In this document: positions 8,797 through 15,413 of the stretch, one piece after another
How positions within the stretch are numbered: position 1 is the stretch's first letter
Layout: each line of letters begins with the position of its first letter
NCBI GenBank assembly: GCA_038503075.1
Contig: JBCAML010000011.1
Location: forward strand, 248,001-312,000
DNA length: 64,000 bases
Source: Gyromitra esculenta
Taxonomy: Eukaryota; Ascomycota; Pezizomycetes; Pezizales; Discinaceae
Direction: 5' to 3'
Notes under the pieces: generated by a model
Database searches by the model: none
Seen by the model: the letters and a program-made list of their open reading frames with translations, nothing else
What the model was told of the DNA's origin: nothing
Translations under genes and position numbers: made by a program

Positions 8797-10031
8797 TCAA
8801 CTGAGTCTGCTGCATCGAAGGCAGGAAAGCGAGGTGGCAGAGGCGGTGGGGAAACAGAGGAGGCAGGAGGGGCGGCGGGGGCGTTAGTAGCGGCTCCTCT
8901 CATTGCGGGGCGTTTAGAGGCGGAGGGACAGTTGGAGAAGATATGTCCTTCTCCAGCGCAGAACAGGCAGCGATTATTAGTCTGCCTCCATGTTTTTTCT
9001 TCTGGCGATAACTTTCTCCTCCCGTTGGCCTGAACATAGCGTTGTTCGGGGGCGGGGCGGGAGGTGGAGGTTCGGCCGAAGGAGAGATCCATAGGGACAA
9101 GTCCTCCTGGGGCGAAGGAGGAGGAAGCAGGGGTAAAGGCAGCGGAGGCGGCGGCGGGGGCGGTGAATTGTCCCATGGTGTTACGGGCAGCGTTTTTCTT
9201 TTCCTCTCTTCTTGCTCGGATACGATTATCTAGGCGGAGGAGGAAGGCGCAGAGGGAGGTGAAGGTGGTAGGGAAGTCGGCTACAGTCACTACGGCTTCT
9301 TTTAGCTCGTCTGACATTCCGTATTCCAGGGCATCGTTCTTCGCCGATTCATCATAGTTTAACCGTCCCATAATTCGCTGAAAATCGGCGAGGTAAGCAG
9401 AGAAGTCTCGCTTCCCCTGTCGGAGCTGGTGTAGCTCGCGGCAGGCTGTTCCGAGTGGATCTGGGTCTCCGAAGGCGGTTTCCAGGGCGGTGATCAATTC
9501 GGCGGCGTTATTCCAAGTGGTAGTCCCATCAGGGAGAACAGAGTGGCGGATTTGTTCAAGGGCGGCTCCCTCAAGGCGGCTGATGGCATACAATATCATA
9601 TTGTTGCTGCTGGAAAATCGGTCGGCATTGACCGAGAGCTTAGATCTGAGCTGTAGAACGAACCTAGGGAGTTTATCGCGGGACCCGTTGAACTTGTCTG
9701 GGTCAGGCATCTTGTCTGAACGGCCTCCTTGTGTATGGGCTGGAGGCGCGGGTGGTGGTGGTGCAGGTGGTGGTGGGGCGGCGTTGCGGAGGCGGGCAAC
9801 TTCTGCTTCGGCTGCCTGTAATTGGGATTGGCAGGTGTTAAACCTTGCCGTCATGTTGTTTCGTTCCTGTATAGCTTCTTCTAGCTGTAGGTCTGCATAC
9901 GTGAGGTTGTCGACCCGTTGTTGATAGTAGGATCGAATTTCCTCGTAGGCAGAGGCGAGATCGGCGTTGGCGGCAGCTTGGAAGTTCTCGAAGGTCGGGA
10001 AGGTCCAAGGGGCGGGGGCGGGGTTGCTCAT
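8784..10031 (-). CDS. gag: Gypsy Gag (capsid and CCHC zinc knuckle)
   Basis: 415 residues, intact, from ATG at 10031 to TAG at 8784. Residues about 43-83 form a likely coiled coil (LQLEEAIQERNN...EAEVARLRN), followed by a Pro-rich linker and a retrotransposon capsid region (about 105-290, with AISRLEGAALEQI and FSAYLADFQRIMGRL). A single CCHC knuckle, CLFCAGEGHIFSNC, lies near residues 352-365. The C-terminus is Pro/Ala-rich. Role: builds the virus-like particle and packages element RNA. It ends on the frameshift heptamer, so a fraction of ribosomes continue into pol. Confidence 0.93.
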   Translation of the reverse strand: MSNPAPAPWTFPTFENFQAAANADLASAYEEIRSYYQQRVDNLTYADLQLEEAIQERNNMTARFNTCQSQLQAAEAEVARLRNAAPPPPAPPPPAPPAHTQGGRSDKMPDPDKFNGSRDKLPRFVLQLRSKLSVNADRFSSSNNMILYAISRLEGAALEQIRHSVLPDGTTTWNNAAELITALETAFGDPDPLGTACRELHQLRQGKRDFSAYLADFQRIMGRLNYDESAKNDALEYGMSDELKEAVVTVADFPTTFTSLCAFLLRLDNRIRARREEKKNAARNTMGQFTAPAAASAAFTPASSSFAPGGLVPMDLSFGRTSTSRPAPEQRYVQANGRRKLSPEEKTWRQTNNRCLFCAGEGHIFSNCPSASKRPAMRGAATNAPAAPPASSVSPPPLPPRFPAFDAADSVESLN

Positions 10032-10067
10032 GGCGACGTAAAAAAGCGGGGTAGAGGGTGTGGATGA

Positions 10068-10080
10068 GGAAGCAACGTAA
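10068..10080 (-). promoter_or_regulatory. Candidate primer-binding site (self-priming type)
   Basis: Directly after the 5' LTR the element strand reads TTACGTTGCTTCC. No obvious tRNA 3' end (TGG...) is present. Its ACGTTGCTT (plus-strand 10070-10078) is fully complementary to AAGCAACGT inside the LTR (plus-strand 10293-10301), which lies about 55 bases after the TATA box, where transcripts could start. This is the arrangement of Tf1/sushi-type self-primed elements. Inference from complementarity only. Confidence 0.5.
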
Positions 10081-10491
10081 TCTCAAGGGGCGAGGTTTAT
10101 CTTCAAGCTCTCAGGTATCCCCCGAGATGAGCAGTGCTACTTGAAGGGAAAACTAAGCGACGAGAGTGTTTACGGGGTTCCACAGGCTCTACAGGGTGTT
10201 CAAGTATGGAGGACTCGAAGACGGCGACAGCGTAAGGTTATGAGGTATAACCGAGGTTTGTATTGTGAAATACAAAGAGTGTACTATAGAAGACGTTGCT
10301 TAAAGAAAGAAGAAGGAAAAGTACAACAAGAGGGGGAATCCCTTCGCTTATATACCACATTCCAACTCGTTCGATGACAAAGACTTGACTCACTGCAACG
10401 GAAACCTAAAGAAACACAAGGAACGACAACGTAGCACAGTAACCTTATATCCTTATACCCGACAAACCAACGAAAACAGTTATCCATGAAA
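10081..10491 (-). repeat. 5' LTR of the full-length gypsy element (promoter)
   Basis: 411 bp. In the element orientation it holds a TATA box (tatataag, plus-strand near 10340-10347), the ttaagcaacgt motif (plus-strand about 10293-10303), stem-loops at plus-strand 10236-10252 (GGTTAT/ATAACC) and 10199-10219, and the 3' stem with the GGATA loop near 10110-10126. The 3' LTR lacks the TATA patch. Confidence 0.93.
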
Positions 10492-10496
10492 CCACG

Positions 10497-10742
10497 CTCC
10501 AGCAATGTGGGTTATTTCCCCATGTGCGCAATAAAGTTTAGAGCTATGCTTCAAGATAAAAATATTTCTTATGTAGTTCTACCCACTTGTTTATTTTTAT
10601 ACTTAAGTTCCATTGTCTGCATGGTGAAGTTGGTCCTGTTGTTGAGGGGTATTGTTGCTGTCGCCTCATTAAACGACTGCCACTGTACATGCTTACTTCC
10701 GACAATTTTACCGCCTCTACTAATCGCCTTCAGTTATATATA
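10497..10742. other. Unassigned stretch between two gypsy insertions
   Basis: No supported gene. It follows the CCACG duplication and should be the continuation of the LINE 5' flank. Bases 10643-10683 are an inverted near-copy of 4650-4689, so the LINE leader or an unknown repeat occurs twice head to head here. Confidence 0.4.
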
Positions 10743-11152
10743 TTTCATGGATACAAAGGATTAATCGGGTCAAGGATTTAGTAAGGGATTGGGGTTTCGG
10801 TTAAAGGTTACAATGTTTTTGTGTTTTGTTTGTTTTTGGTTATGAGTCATAATGGTTGAAAAGCGGGGTATTTAAGAGATGGATTTTCTATGCTTGTGTC
10901 TTCTTCTCTTTCTTTCCTTAAGCAACGTTCTTACTTTACTTCTGTCGTATTGTTTTAATACTATCTTGATTCTATCTCAGAATCCTCGCGGTTGCTGTCG
11001 CTGTAGAACATTCTCACACTTAACTCGCCTTGAGTTAGACCCCGTAGGACCTGTAGAAAACCTCGCTATTCTTATCGCAACGATTCTTGTTTAAGTAGCT
11101 CTGCTCACCTTCTGGGATACAGAAGGGCTTAGACTAGGATCGGACCGTGAGA
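10743..11152 (+). mobile_element. Solo LTR (gypsy family), near-TSD ATATA/CTATA
   Basis: Starts TTTCATGG and ends CCGTGAGA. The flanks are ATATA (10738-10742) and CTATA (11153-11157), a 4/5 match for a duplication. TATA-like gcggggtatttaag (about 10863-10876), cttaagcaacgttc (about 10917-10930), stem-loops 10968-10984 (GATTCT/AGAATC), about 11033-11049 (TAACTC/GAGTTA) and 11108-11126 (CCTTCTG/CAGAAGG, loop GGATA). Confidence 0.87.
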
Positions 11153-11761
11153 CTATAGCTATTTTAGGCACTACATGGATACCCACAGCGAAAGCGGAAA
11201 CTTCTGGTTTCAGTTTGCGTGTTGTCGAGTGCTTTAGTTTAAGCTACATTGAATTCGAAGGGGCTCGAATAAAGAAAAAAACCATCGTGCCATGCATGAT
11301 CATCTTCATATACTATCGGCAGCATGCCACTGCAATTACATGTAACCTAGGCCATATTCAACCCATTAAGTGAAAACCAAAACCAAAACCCCTCTCATCC
11401 CCCATGGCCACCCCGAACTCACGATGTCACCAGCCGGCAGTTGTGGATCTACATGTAGCCAGCACATCTAAACACCTGAGAGTAAACGTGGCTTAAATGC
11501 GATGTTCAATGATAACATTCAAATAATAGCGAGTATTAATCTTTAATAATAGATGTTAAATACCAATTCGCGGGCTCAAATTTTTATTGCAATTGGTTTA
11601 TGCTTTTTGAGCCGTTCCGAATAATACCTTGTATTCTGTACTGGGTATTACATGGCACAATCAGGGTACTTCTTAGAATGCCAAGAACCTCACGCCTGAA
11701 GGCAGATAGTTTTTCGTACAGAATCGGTATTCAGCCCAACAAAAACTAGATCTATCGTATG
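11153..11761. other. Gene-free spacer
   Basis: AT-rich, no open frame of note and no repeat structure that I can support. It ends at the first of three abutting TA-flanked MITEs. Confidence 0.6.
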
Positions 11762-11763
11762 TA

Positions 11764-11844
11764 CAGTCGTGTAAGAAAAGTCTTGACACCCTACCTCACT
11801 AGCGAAATAGCCACTAGGATGTCAAGACTTTTCTTACACGACTG
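11764..11844. mobile_element. 81-bp MITE with perfect TIRs, TA target
   Basis: Perfect inverted repeat of 28 bp at 11761-11788 and 11820-11847 (starting gtaCAGTCGTGTAAG). The TA dinucleotides at 11762-11763 and 11845-11846 are read as the target duplication of a Tc1/mariner/pogo-type element. The centre (about 31 bp) carries no gene. A degraded relative sits at 45823-45890. Confidence 0.82.
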
Positions 11845-11846
11845 TA

Positions 11847-12461
11847 CAGTCGGACCTTGATATAAAGAACCTCGATATAATGGAAATTTGCAGTAACGCA
11901 CGGAAATTAGGTGCAACTTTGAGTTCTTAGCACCACCCAAAATTTGCTGTAAGGAAAAATTTGCTATAACGTTTCATGGATTGACTTGAAAGATGAATCG
12001 TGGTTGGACTGGTGACTGTATAGTTGTTTGGATGGTTGTACAATTCCTTTGTTGTTCGGTTATGTGTAGGATTGTTGGAATAATGTTTTTGTGTTTCGGT
12101 TGTTGTCGGTGTTACCGAAAAGCGGGGTATTTAAGAGAGGATTTTGGTCGCTCTTGTGTCTCTTTCTTTTCTCTCCTTAAGCAACGTTCTCGTTTACCTT
12201 CTCTTGTAACGGTCGAAATACTATCTCGGTTCTCCCTCAGAACCCTCGCTGTCGCTGTCCACTTCGCTGCACTTATCTCACCTCGAGATAGACCCCTCGT
12301 AGAACTTGTAGAAACACTGCACTCCTCGAACGTGTTAGTACCTCGCTTAAGTAGCACTGCTCACCTTCAGGGATACTGAAGGGCTTATCGAGGGACTGAA
12401 CCGTGAGATAACGAACGAATTCCCACGAATTATGCATGTCCCTTATAACAAGGTGCGACTG
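11847..12461. mobile_element. Pogo-like MITE split by a solo LTR
   Basis: The left end CAGTCGGACCTTGATATAA (from 11847) and right end TTATAACAAGGTGCGACTG (to 12461) are inverted relatives, flanked by TA (11845-11846, 12462-12463). CAGTCGGACCT...GATATAA-type ends are typical of pogo/Fot-like elements. Without the LTR and its duplication the element is about 173 bp. It is non-coding, hence non-autonomous. Confidence 0.72.
11972..12408 (+). mobile_element. Solo LTR (gypsy family), TSD TAACG, inside a MITE
   Basis: Starts TTTCATGG and ends CCGTGAGA. Perfect TAACG duplication at 11967-11971 and 12409-12413. TATA-like gcggggtatttaag, ccttaagcaacgttctcg, stem-loops 12228-12244 (GGTTCT/AGAACC), near 12277-12292 (ATCTC/GAGAT) and 12364-12382 (CCTTCAG/CTGAAGG, loop GGATA). 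This copy fixes the exact LTR boundaries of the family. Confidence 0.93.
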
Positions 12462-12463
12462 TA

Positions 12464-12590
12464 CTCGTGAGCCAGGGTATGAACCTGAAAACATGGGGTG
12501 TGTGGCTTTGTATGTGACGGAGTGGTGCACGGATATTCTGCTATACAAATTTACCACCCATGTTTTCAGGTTCTTACCCTAGTTCACGAG
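12464..12590. mobile_element. 127-bp MITE, TA target
   Basis: Imperfect terminal inverted repeats of about 35 bp (starting CTCGTGAGCCAGGGTATGAA; the right arm ends CACGAG), flanked by TA at 12462-12463 and 12591-12592. It abuts the previous MITE and shares its TA. A different family from the two before it, by TIR sequence. Confidence 0.78.
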
Positions 12591-12592
12591 TA

Positions 12593-12979
12593 CTATGGGC
12601 GTTAGGGTAGGTCTGTAGACAGGTGGTGGCGCAACTCTTTTCTCGGCCGGAGGGTTCAAACTCGTTTAAATTTCATCCTTTTGCCAACTAATTTACTTTG
12701 ATATATATCGATTAATACATTGCATTTTTTACCTCGTTAAGTGTTTTTATCAGGCCTCTCACAGAGTTGTGGAGAAGAAGAAAAGTTGACATCTCTTACA
12801 TGCACCGCCACCTATCCACCGACTTATCCCGACATCCGTAGTACAACACTTTTTTTGACCACTAGTTAGCGCAGTATATGATACAATAAATAGGACTCAG
12901 GGGGATTATGGATGGGTTGGGCTACATGTATGTAGCGAGTATAACCGCTCGGTGAAGTGTTTAGGTTGTGTTAGAGCTC
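12593..12979. other. Gene-free spacer
   Basis: AT-rich spacer between the MITE chain and the 593-bp TIR element. No open frame or repeat I can support. Confidence 0.5.
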
Positions 12980-12981
12980 TA

Positions 12982-13574
12982 CAAGGTGTGGAAATGAATC
13001 ATTCGACGACTTTCCCATACACACCAAATGAGAAATGACACCAAATGATGCATTTACAGATGACTTTACCACTAAATTATGCATTTACAAACGACTTTCC
13101 CTACGACTTTCCCCCTTTTACGACTTTACCAACTACTTTACAGTCGGAAATTCATTGGTAAAGTCATCGGTAAAGTCGTAGGGAAAGTTATAAGGAAAGT
13201 CGTACTAATAGAGAAAGTCATCAGTGATAAAGTCGTAGAGAAAGCTGTCTTCCGTGGTAAAGTCGTTGGTAAAGTTGTAGGGAAAGTCGTCGAAAAGTGT
13301 ATTTTTATGTAATTTCTTAAGATAAATAGTGTTACTATGAATGATGTATATCAGAATAAGTAGTATAGTTGTATAAAGTTTAGTAAGTCAAATGAATAGC
13401 ATAGATTCAATTCATGACCTAAACTTTAACCTTTCAGCTTTTATATATATTTTTAAAACTTCCTAGAGCTGGGAAAGTCGTTGGGAAAGTCGCTGGGGGA
13501 GGTGTGTAACGACTCAAAGTATCCATTTCCTAATACGCTTACCGATGTGGTTACCGACGTATTTCCACACCTTG
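12982..13574. mobile_element. 593-bp non-autonomous TIR element with an AAAGTC array
   Basis: Bounded by CAAGGTGTGGAAAT (12982-12995) and its exact inverse (13561-13574), each next to TA. Counting flanks, the inverted match is 19 bp (12977-12995/13561-13579). The inside holds 14 exact GACTTT/AAAGTC motifs: five GACTTT in the left part (before about 13140), then nine AAAGTC in the right part, usually as (G/T)AAAGTCGT(A/T)GG. The short frame at 13079-13312 is only the translated repeat (KVVGKV...). No transposase is present. Confidence 0.75.
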
Positions 13575-13579
13575 TAGAG

Positions 13580-15413
13580 GAGGGTGTCTGGGCTAGATAG
13601 TGCAATATAGGCCGAGATCGACCACGAAACGAATGTGCTTTTTTAGAGGGAACTGAAACTCAAAAGCTGTAGTAATGTACATGTAATTGACAAATCGGAG
13701 GAGAGGGGTATGGGAAGTCAAACGTATTCATCGGTGAGCTTCAGCCCGAGCTTTAGAAGAGTGAAAGATTTATAAAATCATCATAGGATAAATATTAGTA
13801 AATAGCGAAGTCAAACATCCACGGATCATGTTTTACTATCGAGTGATATTGTATGATTATCATACGTTCTGTAAAATACACTTTAGGCGCATAACTAGGA
13901 CTGTATATACGTAATAGCATAGAACTTCTGATGTAAAATACAGTACGTGGAAAACGTTACAAGAGACCCATCCCGGGCTATCAGTTATCTGAGCCTGAGG
14001 CCTAAGATTTCTTTTCCAGGTTGTCTGTCAACCGAATTTGCATCGGATGATCTGCGCAATAATATAGCTGTGTTACTCTACGATCATAATGCGATCAGTA
14101 AGAGCTCATCTACGTCTAATGCTCGCCTTTATTTAGTTTAAAGCCATCCACTGAGAACTTCACATAATACCTTAGTCAAAAGTTAATAAGCCCTTTACGC
14201 TTTAGAGCCAGATCTAGTTTTGGGCTAACTAGATGACCGGCACCAATAAAATCGCTAGAAATCGTAGCTGGACCTATTTGCGCAAAGGGCCTAATAAGTT
14301 ACAATTAACACACCATATCCTCACCCCTTCTTCGTTTCACTAGCCCTAGCGCCAATTAAACCTGACCTCCTCAAAGCAAGCCATCAACAACGTGTCACTA
14401 GGGTGTCTGCCTCCCCAGACGCTAAAGCTTGTGCCAGTACCAAAAACACTCGAGGTGCAGGTGAGCTGAGTTATGTCACCCGAGATGGAACTTTGGCTGT
14501 AGAAGGGTTGCTAAATTTGGGGTGTAGTATATATGGACTACGGCAAACTGAAGGAAGCTCACTTCTTGAGGGGGTGTATTTTGTAATATCTACTGTGGTT
14601 AGCAGGTGGTTTTTTTTTTTTGTTAAATCATTGTTTCATTGTTTATATGGGTACAAGAATATCACATGCAACCGAAGTTATGGCGTAAACAAAACCCAAG
14701 TGGTTAGCAGGTGGCTTCTCAGTGATACATATATACAGAATAAAATCCCTAGCGAATTTTGAACGATGATACGGTTTAAGTTCGACAACTAACTCGGTGC
14801 TAATGGATTGAATTGCCCCCTTGTTCAAGCCAGTGTCTAATCACGACACGATACATCACTCAATTTAACACAATGCGTTTTTTCTTGGCTCAGCCATCAC
14901 CACTAGCAGAAGGGTGATGTGGCCCTCGTACAGGTATTTATATTTCATGAGCTAATACAAATTTCTTTTAGAACACTTATTTGTTTGTGGAGTGGGAGGA
15001 ATACACTTTTTCACCGAGGAGTAGACGTTTGGCGTGATTCTACCCCACTGATGGGGTTTGTGGAACTAGAATTTGCGGTCATGGGAATGATTCTCGTAGG
15101 GTACTTTGCCCAAGTAGCCTGCGTGTAGGGCTCCAGGTTTTAGACTGTGATTCAGAGAAGACGGCAATAAATGGTTTTATCAGTATACTTTTTGTAGTCG
15201 AAATTAATTAATAAGATATAAGGTAAATCTCCAGAGTGTCATGGCACTTGAAAGGGCGAATACACAGAAAGGCAGGCATTAATTGCAAACCTTGCAGCGC
15301 ATACATACTCCATTACACAGGAACACAAGATAGCATGCACCTTCCAAAAGCCCAGACGTACGTAACGTGAAATCGTGGATGAAAATGCAGCCGTGACGCG
15401 CCAAGCCACGGTG
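13580..15413. other. Gene-poor spacer with small inverted repeats
   Basis: No supported gene. A degenerate inverted repeat lies at about 14184-14302 (AATAAGCCCTTTACGC against GCGCAAAGGGCCTAATAA). A 15-bp direct repeat gtggttagcaggtgg occurs near 14597 and 14699. The frame at 14403-14762 crosses that repeat and shows no known domain. Confidence 0.5.

Larger units (their letters stand above)
4690..10491 (-). mobile_element. Full-length Ty3/gypsy chromovirus (LTR-gag-pol-LTR), TSD CCACG
   Basis: Complete minus-strand element: 5' LTR 10081-10491, gag 8784-10031, pol 5107-8796 in the -1 frame, polypurine tract, 3' LTR 4690-5094. A perfect 5-bp target duplication CCACG flanks it (4685-4689 and 10492-10496). 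The LTRs (411 and 405 bp) look identical except for one replaced patch of about 25 bp. Both ORFs are uninterrupted and all catalytic motifs are visible, so the copy looks young. Ty3/gypsy chromoviruses encode protease, RT, RNase H and integrase in that order, with a chromodomain that can target heterochromatin. The element sits inside the 5' leader of a LINE. Confidence 0.95.

Noticed and set aside
13079..13312. Frame with a KVVGKV repeat protein
   Set aside because: It is the translated AAAGTC array of a TIR element; no start context, no domain, mirrored motif orientation.
12982..13500. CRISPR-like array of AAAGTCGT repeats
   Set aside because: Motifs are short, irregularly spaced and inverted half-way; eukaryotic context; enclosed by TIRs.
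15375..15413. Longer N-terminus of the Nup37-like protein
   Set aside because: Begins with GTG; the first ATG is at 15414. An upstream exon remains possible but unsupported.
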